Positions 34,111 to 45,800 of a stretch of 64,000 bases of DNA are shown in pieces. The DNA comes from Adiantum capillus-veneris (Eukaryota > Streptophyta > Polypodiopsida > Polypodiales > Pteridaceae). The notes beneath the pieces were generated by a model. It did no database searches, had not been told where the DNA came from, and was given only the letters and a program-made list of their open reading frames with translations. The first letter of the stretch is position 1. Each line of letters opens with the position of its first letter. Made by a program: the position numbers and the translations under genes. The stretch spans positions 100,066,355 through 100,130,354 of the forward strand of contig CM043943.1 in assembly GCA_014529385.2 (NCBI GenBank). Reading direction: 5' to 3'.

Positions 34111-37100
34111 TTAAGAGATCTCTCTCTCATCCTCGCATAACTCAGCATAACTTCCTATATCTATATAGAGCTCTCCGTTTAAACACATATCCTCTGTTTC
34201 ATTTTGTAGCTCCTCTGCATGCACCCCATATAGAGTAGTAGCATCTTGATGCTCGTCTGGCACCACCGCAGCGGCTTCTGATTGAGCATCTTCTCTGATC
34301 TCCCCCATTGATGTCGTTGTGATTGGCACATGGTAGCCTTCATACGTCCTTGCACTACGAGGGACTACCTCTATGACGTACCACCAGTTTGATGTAGACT
34401 TTGTAGGATGAAGTATTACCTGCCAGAGCCACATAACTTACATGAGAGCTTTCAAGCACATAACTTGTAAAAGGGGGATGTTAACTATTTACATACTTAC
34501 TTGTTCACAATGCTCGGGTAGTACGAAAGTGTCTCTTAGGTCAGTCCATTTCTTAGTAGAATCCACCTCAAGAAAACCTGACTCTCCTCTACGCACAGTA
34601 GCGTTGCGACCCTCCATGATTATCTTGAACCATTGCACGTCGAACAAGTCGACAAAAAATCCCCTGTAATCGATCCTCAAAATCTCTTGCAGCGTGCCGA
34701 AGTAAGTGAGTTCCGCCACCACAGGATCTGCATCAGAGGAACGTCGTCGACTAGACTGTTCAAATTTTGCCATGATTCCACAATCTTGAGTAAAACGCTT
34801 TTTGTCGATTCGTTCCACCCTAAAATGTCGACCTTTACACCATGTTGCTGTGTATGACTTATACTACAACGAACAAAGATTATGAGTGTCCGTTCAAACG
34901 TTTATAAATAAAGTCCCTTGCTAGTCGTACATTGCAAACTTACCTTGGTCGCGCAACCCCGAGAGTACTCCCACTCTTCTTCAGTCACTTCGTCACCGCA
35001 TTGTTGTGCGCTTTTCAATTGGTTGTGCAACCATCTTAAGCTCATGAAGGTTGGTAGGCTCTCCAGAACCGCTGGATAGTGCATCGGTGGTCGTCTTCCC
35101 CGTCTCCACTCGATTCATGCCCTTTGTCGCTCTTGCTTTGCATCCTCATATTGTGAAATCCACTTTTGCATCACTGGATTGTGAAGCATGCAAAATCGGT
35201 TGATTTTAGCCTCTAGATCTTCCGTCATCTTCTTCTCAACACCGAGATTGCACATGACAATCCCAGATATGCGCTAGGGATTTATCAAATCCATCTAGCC
35301 ACTCTCCAATGTACACTAGGGACTCTGATACCAACCAACCTTCTGCCATGCTACCCTCCGGACGTGCCTTTTGACGCACATATCCCTTAAGCGTTTTCAT
35401 GAAACGCTCTAAGAAGAACATCCATCTGGAATGAACTGTGCCAGCTATTTCCACCTCAACAACTATGTGAACAAGAAGATGCACCTGAATGGTTAGCATT
35501 GTAGTAGAAAAATGTTTCTCAAACATGCACACAAGCTCCGCAGCATTTAGTTTGGCGAATGGTATGGAGTCTACGTTGATCTCCTTTTGTGAGATCCATT
35601 GCACCAGCTTTGCAAGTTTGTAGATAGTGTTACGGATGTCGAGAGACAAACATCCCTCAATGGCAACTGGTAAAATAAATTGTAAAGTATGTGCAACAAT
35701 GATATTAAAGTCCACATTTTATGCAATGATATTAAAGACCACTATGAATGTACCTGACACATTTTATGCCAATCGTGTGACTTCAAACCGGTAAGCTTTC
35801 CTTCTTTAGTAAAACACGTTCGGAGCGAGTGCATTACGCCAGTGGGGGTCCGCAAAGATCGAATGGTCTCTTTTACTTTGCGTTCTTGGGCTCCTGTGAA
35901 AATCCATGGTGCTTTAGGGAGTTTTATCGATCCATCAGACGCTGTTTGCGGCCAATATTGCTCCATACGATCCACATTTCTAAGGTCAACTCTGGCTCCC
36001 AAAGTATCTTTCTTGCCGGTCAAATGGTCCCATAGTAGATTACCCACATTCTTGAATATGTGCATTGGATCAAGCAAGTGATTGATCATGAGTCGGGGCC
36101 AGTATGGTAACTCGTACCATAGAGATAGTCTCTTCATCCCTGGAGGCAATCCGTCATCGCACATCTCCTTCTGCTCTAACCATGCTTGTGCAGACATCCT
36201 TGGTGGCTCTCTTCCCAAAAAGCCGTTGCGTAACACATGATTCTCTGGAAGATACGCTTGATGACCTTCGTAGATTTGCTTCTTCAGTGAGGGTGCCCTA
36301 CGTGCATTCAGTCTAGGTCCACATGTGACACATGCTCTGTATCCGCTTGTTTGAAGCCCTACATGTATACACATGATAATAGATCAACTATGGGAAAAAA
36401 CAAGATTTACAGTGTCTGAGTGAGGAGTGTCAATAGATCACCTGAGCATTCTGTTAGCCCGGGATAGTAATGCATGGTCCACATTAGAATGCCTCTGATC
36501 CAAGCATTCCGTCATCCTATGTGTCGGCTCATATCCACCACCTCTATGCCAATCCACAATTGTTGTAGCTCTTCCAATAGTGGACGAAGATACACATCCA
36601 TATTCCCCACTTTATATCGCCCTGGCACAATCAAGCTTAGCCATAGGTGCCCCTTCTTCGTAGTCAACCACGGGGGAATGTTGTAGTTGATGATGACAAC
36701 GGGCCATACACTGTAAGATGTTGATCTTTGACCAAATGGATTTACGCCATCCATAGCCAGACCTAAGCGCAAATTTCGAGCTTCCCTGGCAAAATCCGAC
36801 CATGTTCCATCTATATGTTTCCACGCTACGCAATCTGCAGGAATTCGTAGCACACCATCCGAAGATTTATTCTCCTCATGCCATGATGCTAGGGCGGCCA
36901 TGGACTTACATTCGAAGAAATGCTTGATGCGAGGAAGCAGAGGGAAGTGTCGGAAAACCTTTTGTGGAATTTTTGTCCCATGGAGATCTACTCGATATCT
37001 TTCGGAATCACATTTCGGACACTTCTCCATGTCTATGTATTCCCCTCTGAAAAGAATGCAGTCATTAGGACAAGCGTGGATAGAATTGTAATCCATCCCC

Positions 37101-37810
37101 AAGTTTCGCAAAATCTTTCTTGCTTCATCTCGGGAATCTGGCATCACCTTGTCAGCTGGTAGTATGTGCTCTTTCAGCAATCTACACAACATAAAAATAT
37201 GATACAGTCGTGTAAAAATCTATCAGATCATTATACATTTAGAGTTTTATTAAAGTAAACTAATTGTAATAGATCACGTGAAAAGCGCTGTGACGCTAGT
37301 GTCACTCCATCCAAACTTTGCCTGCATGTTGAGAAGAACCAGGAGTGCTTTCAATCTAGACATACGTGCTCCATTATACAATGGCGTATCGGCTTCACTT
37401 TTCATATCATCGTAGATAAGCCTTTCTGAATCCATGATCGTCTCGATCATTTCATCAATCTCGGGCTCAAACATTGCCTCGTTGGGAATGTGCTCTGCAT
37501 GATCATCCCCCGAGCTGTCAGAGGCTACATCTTGTGGCCTCACATATGCTGCTTGACCAAAGCGCCTGCGAACACGTCTATTGGGTTGCAAGATTGCTGC
37601 TTGTTGGCCAGCGTCAGAGTCCGACGAGTTATAATTGGCAATAACTGGATCTATAATAGATGGATCGAACTCGCCAAATTCGTGAACGTGCTGCAAAGAA
37701 ACACGTCTTGTCCGTCGCACAGCATGCTTGCATTGATTACAAGGACATAAGACCCTCATTGAGAGATAGGTGTTTCGGTTCGACGGTCCCACATCCTCGT
37801 CGCTACTCAT
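34111..37810 (-). pseudogene. TNPD-like CACTA transposase gene, duplication unit 1
   Basis: Exons on the minus strand: 37810-37274 (zinc-finger-like CPCNQCKHAVRR, acidic), 37192-36512 and 36374-35742 (Transposase_21 core: LGMDYNSIHACPNDC, LGLAMDGVNPFGQRS, LRPLLEELQQLW, GYRACVTCGPRLNAR, LLDPMHIFKNVGNLLWDHL), 35715-34902 (DUF4218-like: FILPVAIEGCL, RWMFFLERFMKTLKGYVRQ), 34818-34489 (DUF4216-like: LTYFGTLQEILRIDYRGFF), and a tail to 34111. Introns have GT-AG ends. Defects: TGA at 36512-36514 (shared with unit 2), a 29-bp deletion near 35275, and TGA at 35115-35117 where unit 2 has CGA. TNPD is the catalytic transposase of CACTA elements. Confidence 0.85.
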
Positions 37811-37872
37811 AATGAGGATAAAAAACTTATAACGTGGACAACAAATTTAATATTCTATTGGCATTCTTCGTC

Positions 37873-37874
<2 letters not shown>

Positions 37875-37919
<45 letters not shown>
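37875..37919. repeat. (CT)n microsatellite in the TNPD 5' region, unit 1
   Basis: About 44 bp of CT. The equivalent tract in unit 2 (42565-42628) is about 64 bp, so length differs between otherwise near-identical copies. The sequence after it (ACCTCACATTCTCTAGTCATG) is shared with 13140-13160 in copy A. Confidence 0.9.
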
Positions 37920-37920
<1 letters not shown>

Positions 37921-38304
37921 ACCTCACATTCTCTAGTCATGTCCAATCCCGGCACACCTCGGTCTAGAGGTGCACGGAGATCAGAACCACCGGGTTATAA
38001 TCTCGTATTTATTGGTCAATACCTATATTTGTGGGTACAAGAAATCTACACACCCACGTCTACATGATACTGCATGTAGTGGACAAAACCCCTTTGCCTC
38101 TTCTCTAGCTGTAGCACTTCACAGCATCTTAACATCTTTTCACAGTAGATCTTTTCACTGTTCGTCTAACTCTAAACCCTAAACCGTAAGTAATTCTTGC
38201 GTGGACTCGATCTAACGTAAATAAGCGTAAATCTAAATAAACGTAAATCTAACTAAAAATAAAGCTAAATCTAATTTAACGTAAGTCTAATGACTAGAGG
38301 TTGT

Positions 38305-38497
38305 CTAGATGGTCATTGTGTCGGGGATGTAGTGACTCTTGCCGCCCTGAAGATCCACCTTCTTCCCTATCTTCTGAAGACATTTCACCAGTACTTTTGG
38401 ATCGACGGAGCCCACCATGAGTGAAGGCAGCAATACCCTATATTCCATTGAGGGCTTTCTTCACCCGCTTCATGCAGGCATCGCTGTCTATGGAGAC
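38305..38497 (-). pseudogene. Captured HMA-domain exon fragment, unit 1
   Basis: After an AG acceptor the minus strand reads VSIDSDACMKRVKKALNGI, a TAG, then after a frame change SLMVGSVDPKVLVKCLQKIG, KKVDLQGGKSHYIPD and a stop. This is the second half of a heavy-metal-associated domain: the CxxC is reduced to SDAC, followed by GxVDPxxLxxxLxKxGKxVxL. It sits in the TAAATCTAA repeat block upstream of the TNPD gene and is absent from copy A. It looks like an exon taken from a host HIPP-type gene. Confidence 0.72.
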
Positions 38498-38855
38498 CTA
38501 AATCTAATCTAATATAACGTAAATCTAAATCTAGCGTAAATAAACATAAATCTAGTTAAAAATAAACCTAAATCTAATTTAATGTAAGTCTACATATAAC
38601 CTAATCTTTAACGTCTTTTAAGATAGTTTCCTATGACGTTATAACTCTCTTCTTCTTGTGTGTGTGCGCGTGTGTGGATGTGTGTGCCAATAAAAAGAGA
38701 TAAATGGTATAACCTTTATATCACCCATGCCAAGAATGATAGATTGATTATACCATTTCCATTTTGAATAATAGGTCTTTAGTTCAACTCCTCGTCGGCT
38801 AGATCTTTAGGTCTTTTAATTTTAATTAGTTTCCTACGACGTTAAATTAGTTTCT

Positions 38856-39084
38856 CTCTCTTTCTCTCTCAATGTGTGTGCGTTTTTTTGGATCGTATGC
38901 ATGTTTTCTCTCTCTTTTCCTCTCTCAATGTGTGCGTTTTTTGTTTATGCATGTTCTCTCTCTCTTTTCCTCTCTCAATGCGTGCGTTTTTTTGTTTATG
39001 CATGCTCTCTCTCTCTCTTTTTCTCTCTCAATGTGTGTGTGCATTCTTTGTTTATGTATGTGTGTGTGAGTTTTTGTTTTTGTT

Positions 39085-39127
<43 letters not shown>

Positions 39128-39234
39128 AAAAACACTATGTGTGTGTGTGAGAGAGAGAGAGAGGGAGAGAGAAAGAGGGGAAGGGAACATGAGAATGAGG
39201 AGAGGGAAGGAGCATACCTGGCTCTCCTTCCTCT

Positions 39235-39264
<30 letters not shown>
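38856..39264. repeat. CT/GT/GA microsatellite cluster, unit 1
   Basis: Alternating (CT)n and TGTGTGCGTTTTTTG-type phrases repeat about four times with a 60-bp period (38870-39060), then (CT)n 39091-39126, (GA)n 39149-39178 and (GT)n 39239-39264. The last tract is the duplication breakpoint. Frames of 130-150 codons through it are low-complexity artefacts. Confidence 0.85.
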
Positions 39265-39265
<1 letters not shown>

Positions 39266-42200
39266 CGACCCTCCATGATTATCTTGAACCATTGCACGTC
39301 GAACAAGTCGACAAAAAATCCCCTGTAATCGATCCTCAAAATCTCTTGTAGCGTGCCGAAGTAAGTGAGTTCCGCCACCACAGGATCTGCATGAGAGGAA
39401 CGTCGTCGACTAGACTGTTCAAATTTTGCCATGATTCCACAATCTTGAGTAAAACGCTTTTTGTCGATTCGTTCCACCCTAAAATGTCGACCTTTACACC
39501 ATGCTGCTGTGTATGACTTATACTACAACGAACAAATATTTTGAGTGGCCATTCAAACGTTTATAAATAAAGTCACTTGCTAGTCGTACATTGCAAAACT
39601 ACCTTGGTCGCACAACCCTGAGAGTACTCCCACTCTTCTTCAGTCACTTCGTCACCGCATTGTTGTGCGCTTTTCAATTGGTTGTGCAACCATCTTAAGC
39701 TCATGAAGGTTGGTAGGCTCTCCAGAACCGCTGGATAGTGCATCGGTGGTCGTCTTCCGCGTCTCCACTCGATTCGTGCCCTTTGTCGCTCTTGCTTTGC
39801 ATCCTCATATTGTGAAATCCACTTTTGCATCACTGGATTGTGAAGCATGCAAAATCGGTTGATTTTAGCCTCTAGATCTTCCGTCATCTTCTTCTCAACA
39901 CCGAGATTGCACATGACAATCCCAGATATGCGCTCATCATCTATGGTTCGCCATAGCGTGTCCCAGGATTTATCAAATCCGTCTAGCCACTCTTCAATGT
40001 ACACTAGGGACTCTGATACCAACCAACCTTCTGCCATGCTACCCTCCGGACGTGCCTTTTGACGCACATATCCCTTAAGCGTTTTCATGAAACGCTCTAA
40101 GAAGAACATCCATCTGGAATGAACTGTGCCAGCTATTTCCACCTCATCAACTATGTGAACAAGAAGATGCACCTGAATGGTTAGCATTGTAGTAGGAAAA
40201 TGTTTCTCAAACGTGCACACAAGCTCCGCAGCATTTAGTTTGGCGAATGGTATGGAGTCTACGTTGATCTCCTTTTGTGAGATCCATTGCACCAGCTTTC
40301 CAAGTTTGTAGATTGTGTTATGGATGTCGAGAGACAAACATCCCTCAATGGCAACCGGTAAAATAAACTGTAAAGTATGTGCAGCAATGATATTAAAGTC
40401 CACATTTTATGCAATGATATTAAAGACCACTATGAACGTACCTGACACATTTTATGCCAATCGTGTGACTTCAAACCGGTAAGCTTTCCTTCTTTAGTAA
40501 AACACATTCGGAGCGAGTGCATTACGCCAGTGGGGGTCCGCAATGATCGAATGGTCTCTTTTACTTTGCGTTCTTGGGCTCTTGTGAAAATCCATGGTGC
40601 TTTAGGGAGTTTTATCGATCCATCAGACGCTGTTTGCGGCCAATATTGCTCCATACGATCCACATTTCTAAGGTCAACTCTGGCTCCCAAAGTATCTTTC
40701 TTGCCGGTCAAATGGTCCCATAGTAGATTACCCACATTCTTGAATATGTGCATTGGATCGAGCAAGTGATTGATCATGAGTCGGGGCCAGTATGGTAACT
40801 CGTACCATAGAGATAGTCTCTTCATCCCTGGAGGCAATCCGTCATCGCACATCTCCTTCTGCTCTAACCATGCTTGTGCAGACATCCTTGGTGGCTCTCT
40901 TCCCAAAAAGCCATCGCGTAACAAATGATTCTCTGGAAGATACGCTTGATGACCTTCGTAGATTTGCTTCTTCAGTGAGGGTGCCCTACGTGCATTCAGT
41001 CTAGGTCCACATGTGACACATGCTCTATATCCGCTTGTTTGAAGCCCTGCATGTATACACATGATAATAGATCAACTATGGGAAAAAACAATATTTACAG
41101 TGTCTGAGTGAGGAGTGTCAATAGATCACCTCAGCATTCTGTTAGCTCGGGATAGTAATGCATGGTCCACATTAGAATGCCTCTGATCCAAGCATTCCGT
41201 CATCCTGTGTGTCGTCTCATATCCACCACCTCTATGCCAATCCACAATTGTTGTACCTCTTCCAATAGTGGACGAAGATACACATCCATATTCCCCACTT
41301 TATATCGCCCTGGCACAATCAAGCTTAGCCATAGGTGCCCCTTCTTCGTAGTCAACCACGGGGGAATGTTGTAGTTGACGATGACAACGGGCCATACACT
41401 GTAAGATGTTGATCTTTGACCAAATGGATTTACGCCATCCATAGCCAGGCCTAAGCGCAAATTTCGAGCTTCCCTGGAAAAATTCGACCATGTTCCATCT
41501 ATATGTTTCCAGGCTGCGCAATCTGCAGGAATTCGTAGCACACCATCCGAAGATTTATTCTCCTCATGCCATGATGCTAGGGCGGCCATGGACTTACATT
41601 CGAAGAAATGCTTGATGCGAGGAAGCAGAGGAAAATGTCGCAAAACATTTTGTGGAATTTTTGTCCCGTGGAGATCTACTCGATATCTTTCGGAATCACA
41701 TTTCGGACACTTCTCCATGACTGTGTATTCCCCTCTGAAAGGAATGCAGTCATTAGGACAAGCGTGGATAGAATTGTAATCCATCCCCAAGTTTTGCAAA
41801 ATCTTTCTTGCTTTATCTCGGGAATCTGGCATCACATTGTCAGCTGGTAGTATGTGCTCTTTCAACAATCTACACAACATAAAAATATGATACAGTCGTG
41901 TAAAAATCTATCAGATCATTGTACATTTAGAGTTCTTTTAAAGTAAACTAATTGTAATAGATCACCTGAAAAGCGCTGTGACGCTAGTGTCACTCCATCC
42001 AAACTTTGCCTGCATGTTGAGAAGAACCAGGAGTGCTTTCAATCTAGACATACGTGCTCCATTATACAATGGCGTATCGGCTTCACTTTTCATATCATCA
42101 TAGATAAGCCTTTCTGAATCCATGATCGTCTCGATCATTTCATCAATCTCGGGCTCAAACATTGCCTCGTTGGGAATGTGCTCTGCATGATCATCCCCCG

Positions 42201-42498
42201 AGCTGTCAGAGGCTACATCTTGTGGCCTCACATATGCTGCTTGACCAAAGCGCCTGCGAACACGTCTATTGGGTTGCAAGATTGCTGCTTGTTGGCCAGC
42301 GTCAGAGTCCGACGAGTTATATTCGGCAACAACTCGATCTATAATAGATGGATCGAACTCGCCAAATTCGCGAACGTGTTGCAAAGAAACACGTCTTGTC
42401 CGTCGCACAGCATGCTTGCATTGATTACAAGGACATAAGACCCTCGTTGAGAGATAGGTGTTTCGGTTGGACGGTCCCACATCCTCGTCGCTACTCAT
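39264..42498 (-). pseudogene. TNPD-like CACTA transposase gene, duplication unit 2
   Basis: Same exon plan as unit 1: 42498-41962, 41880-41200, 41062-40430, 40403-39573 and 39477-39265. The DUF4218-type exon is undamaged here (EEWLDGFDKSWDTLWRT, then GVEKKMTEDLEAKINRFCML and YPAVLESLPTFMSLRWLHNQ). Coding stops at the duplication junction within the DUF4216-like exon (KIIMEGR), so the C-terminus is lost. The exon 2 TGA (41200-41202) is shared with unit 1 and therefore predates the duplication, unless readthrough or alternative splicing applies. An exon 4 acceptor CAG just before FILPVAIEGCL fits better than the longer open frame. Confidence 0.85.
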
Positions 42499-42560
42499 AA
42501 TGAGGATAAAAAACTTATAACCTGGACAACAAATTTAATATTCTATTGGCATTCTTCGTC

Positions 42561-42564
<4 letters not shown>

Positions 42565-42628
<64 letters not shown>
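42565..42628. repeat. (CT)n microsatellite, unit 2
   Basis: About 64 bp of CT, the counterpart of 37875-37919. The length difference is one of the main contributors to the size difference between duplication units. Confidence 0.9.
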
Positions 42629-42630
<2 letters not shown>

Positions 42631-43015
42631 ACCTCACATTCTCTAGTCATGTCCAATCCCCGCACACCTCGGTCTAGAGGTGCACGGAGATCAGAACCAC
42701 CGGGTTATAATCTCGTCTTTATTGGTCAATACCTATATTTGTGGGTACAAGAAATCTACACACCCACGTCTACATGATACTGCATGTAGTGGACAAAACC
42801 CCCTTTGCCTCTTCTCTAGCTATAGCACTTCACTTCATCTTAAAATCTTTTCACAGTAGATCTTTTCACTGTTCGTCTAACTCTAAACCCTAAACCGTAA
42901 GTAATTCTTGCGTGGACTCGATCTAACGTAAATCAGCGTAAATCTAAATAAACGTAAATCTAACTAAAAATAAAGCTAAATCTAATTTAACGTAAGTCTA
43001 ATGACTAGAGGTTGT

Positions 43016-43208
43016 CTAGATGGTCATTGTGTCAGGGATGTAGTGACTCTTGCCGCCCTGAAGATCCACCTTCTTCCCTATCTTCTGAAGACATTTCACC
43101 AGTACTTTTGGATCGACGGAGCCCACCATGAGTGAAGGCAGCAATACCCTATATTCCATTGAGGGCTTTTTTCACCCGCTTCATGCAGGCATCGCAGTCT
43201 ATGGAGAC
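43016..43208 (-). pseudogene. Captured HMA-domain exon fragment, unit 2
   Basis: Near-identical copy of 38305-38497 carried along by the tandem duplication. It has the same in-frame TAG and frame change, and the same acceptor-like AG at its 5' edge. Confidence 0.72.
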
Positions 43209-43563
43209 CTAAATCTAATCTAATATAACGTAAATCTAAATCTAGCTTAAATAAACGTAAATCTAGTTAAAAATAAACCTAAATCTAATTTAATGTAAGT
43301 ATACATATAACCTAATCTTTAACGTCTTTTAAGATAGTTTCCTACGATGTTATAACTCTCTTCCTCTTGTGTGTGTGCGCGTGTGGGGATGTGTGTGCCA
43401 ATAAAAAGAGATAAATGGTATAACCTTTCTATCACCCATGCCAAGTATGATAGATTGATTATGCCATTTCCCTCTTGAATAATAGGTCTTGAGTTTAACT
43501 CCTCATCGGCTAGATCTTTAGGTCTTTTAATTTTAATTAGTTTCCTACGACGTTAAATTAGTT

Positions 43564-43792
43564 TCTCTCTCTTTCTCTCTCAATGTGTGTGCGTTTTTTT
43601 GGATCGTATGCATGTTTTCTCTCTCTTTTCCTCTCTCAATGTGTGCGTTTTTTGTTTATGCATGTTCTCTCTCTCTTTTCCTCTCTCAATGCGTGCGTTT
43701 TTTGTTTATGCATGCTCTCTCTCTCTCTTTCTCTCTCAATGTGTGTGTGCATTCTTTGTTTATGTATGTGTGTGTGCGTTTTTGTTTTTGTT

Positions 43793-43846
<54 letters not shown>

Positions 43847-44030
43847 AACACTATGTGTGTGTGTGTATGTGTGTGTGTGAGAGAGAGAGAGAGGGAGAGA
43901 GAAAGAGGGGAAGGGAACATGAGAATGAGGAGAGGGAAGGAGCATACTTGGCTCTCCTTCCTCTCCTCGTGTGTGTGTGTGTGTGTGTGGAGAAGAAAAA
44001 GAGAGAGAGAGAGAGTGAGGGAGAGCGTTA
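43564..44030. repeat. CT/GT/GA microsatellite cluster, unit 2
   Basis: Counterpart of 38856-39264 with a longer (CT)n (43798-43843) and (GT)n. It continues past the duplication end into (GA)n unique to the right end (43999-44017). Confidence 0.85.
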
Positions 44031-44048
44031 CCTGCTCCTTGCTTGAGG

Positions 44049-44270
44049 GCGCCAAAAAACTCAGATCTGAGATCTGAGTTTTTGGGCGCGCTCGGTTATT
44101 TTTTTACCCCAGCCGGCGTCGCTATGAGCGTCGCTATAAGCGTCTCTATGAGCGTCGCAAATTTCTTTGTAAATTTGCGACGCTTATAGCGACGCTCATA
44201 GCGATGCCGGGAAATTTTTTTTGGAGCGTCGCTGTGTGAGCGTCGCTAATATGAAGAGCCTCCTATAGTG
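44049..44270. repeat. Right subterminal hairpins and terminal repeat of CACTA copy B
   Basis: A near-perfect palindrome (GCGCCAAAAAACTCAGATCT and its complement, 44049-44088) precedes a hairpin of about 95 bp (44110-44206). That hairpin is built of GCGTCGCTAT motifs around the loop CTTTGT. Further GCGTCGCT copies and the terminal CCTATAGTG follow at 44270. These mirror the left-end motifs. Confidence 0.85.
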
Positions 44271-45800
44271 CCCATGTACAAAATATCATGGTTTTAGGGT
44301 GTTTCAATGGAGCCTAGCATCTTGGAGACATGGTAGATCTTGATTCTCTCCATGTTTGAATGTCACCTATCTTGGAAAAATGATGGAGTTTACTTCTCTC
44401 CATGTTTCAATGGAGCCTAGCGTTGACAAGCGGTGGACCTTTGCTTCTCTCTATTTTTTGAATAGAGCTAGCTTGGACAAGTGGTGGACCTTTGCTTCCC
44501 TCTATGTTTGAATAGAGTTAACGTGGACAAGTGGTGGACCTTGGAATGAAACCCCCATGTAAAACACATTATGGGCATTTCAAGTGGTGAGAAAGGATAC
44601 CATTTAAGATATACCCTTATAGGTTGGACAAGTGGTGGACCTTAACACATAGTTCTTCTTAATATAATGACATAGAGTGTACAAGTGGTGAATCTTGGGA
44701 CCAAACCACTCGTGCTACTAGGGATTATAGGTTAGACAAGTCGTGGGCCTTGAAATAAAACCCCCCATGTATAGAATATTATGGGTTTAGGGTATTTAAA
44801 TGGATCCTAGCTTGGAGACATGGTGGATCTTTCTTCTCTCCATGTTTCAATGAAGCCTATCTTGGAGAAATGGTGGAGCATCCTTCTCTCCATGTTTCAA
44901 TATAGCCTAGCTTGGACAAGTGGTGGACCTTTGGTTCTCTCTATGTTTCAATAGAGTTAGCTTGGATAAGTGGTGGACATTGAAACAAAACCCCCATGTA
45001 AAACATATCATGGGTAGTTCAAGTTGTGAGAAAAATACCATTTAAGATATAACCTTATACGCTGGATAAGTGGTGGACCTTAAAACCCAATCCTTTTTAA
45101 TACAATGACATAGAGTGGACCAATGGTGAATCTCGAGACCAAACCTATCAAGATACTAGGGATACTAGGTTGGACAAGTGGTGGACCTTGAATGTACATC
45201 CCCTATGTACAAAATATCATGAGTGTAGGGTGTTTCAATGGAGTCTAGTATATTGCAGACATGGTGGAGCTTTCTTCTCTCCATGTTTCAAGTGGTGGAC
45301 CTTCAATTATTTTCCCATACCTAGTTTAGACAACCCATATACTTTGCAAGTCTAAAGGTTGGACAAGTGGTGGAGCTTTGTTTTTTTCCATGTTTTAATG
45401 GATCCTAGCTTGGACAAGTGGTGGAACTTGGAAAAAAGTCCCCTCTGTACAACATAGTTAAGTTTATGAATGTTTTAATGGAAGAGAGCTTCGACAAATG
45501 GTGGAGCTTGCTTATCTCCATGTGGATTTTAGAACTAGCTTGGACAAGTGGTGGAACTTTGCTTTTCTACTCTTCATAATACAATGACGTATAGGTTGGT
45601 TACATGGTGAATCTTAAGGCCAAACCTCCCATCTTACTAAAGATGATAGGTTGGACAAGTGGTCAACCTTCTATCATTTCTCCATGCCTATAATTAGACA
45701 ATTAGTAGAACTAGCATCTTTCGATGTTGTCTAGAGCTGAGCTTGGACAAGTAGTGGACCTTCCTACTCTCTTCCCTTGGTTTATTAGTTTGAAGACTCA
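44271..45800 (+). repeat. Minisatellite array, continuation after the CACTA insertion
   Basis: Same units and orientation as 29795-31936, with the ~440-bp order preserved for about two periods and then degenerating. From about 45340 the order (GGTTGGACAAGTGGTGGAGC ... TTGTTAGTTTGAAGACTC-type phrases) parallels 27475-27930, showing a larger segmental repeat between the two array ends. Confidence 0.88.

Larger units (their letters stand above)
34605..43989. repeat. 4.66 kb internal tandem duplication in CACTA copy B
   Basis: 34605-39263 and 39264-43989 are near-identical direct copies covering the 5' region, most of TNPD and part of DUF4216. The junction joins a (GT)n tract to TGCGACCCTCCATGAT, which in unit 1 is internal to the DUF4216 exon (34605). 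Unit 2 is about 71 bp longer, from the 29 bp deleted in unit 1 and longer microsatellites. Copies differ at only about one to two percent by eye, so the duplication looks young compared with the element. Confidence 0.92.
31937..44270 (-). mobile_element. CACTA (En/Spm) transposon, end to end, copy B
   Basis: The ends are CATTACAAGAGG (31937) and, inverted, CACTATAGGAGG (44270), a CACTA-type terminal inverted repeat. They are flanked by the 3-bp duplication CCC (31934-31936 and 44271-44273). Joining the flanks recreates a minisatellite unit (AATGTAAACACCCC / ATGTACAAAATATC), so the empty site is known. The interior has minus-strand TNPA-like (32525-33838) and duplicated TNPD-like genes (34111-42498), subterminal GCGTCGCTAT repeats at both ends and captured HMA fragments. 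Its length is 12334 bp. Both genes are defective, so it is non-autonomous now. Confidence 0.93.

Noticed and set aside
35829-37162. Plus-strand frames of 63-86 codons opposite the TNPD exons
   Set aside because: They are antisense shadows of the conserved transposase exons and are mirrored at 40530-41850.
38872-39328. Three overlapping frames of 65-150 codons with signal-peptide-like Leu/Ser/Phe stretches
   Set aside because: They are translations of CT and GT microsatellites; the same frames recur in unit 2 (43583-44077) and near 14889-15240 with changed lengths.
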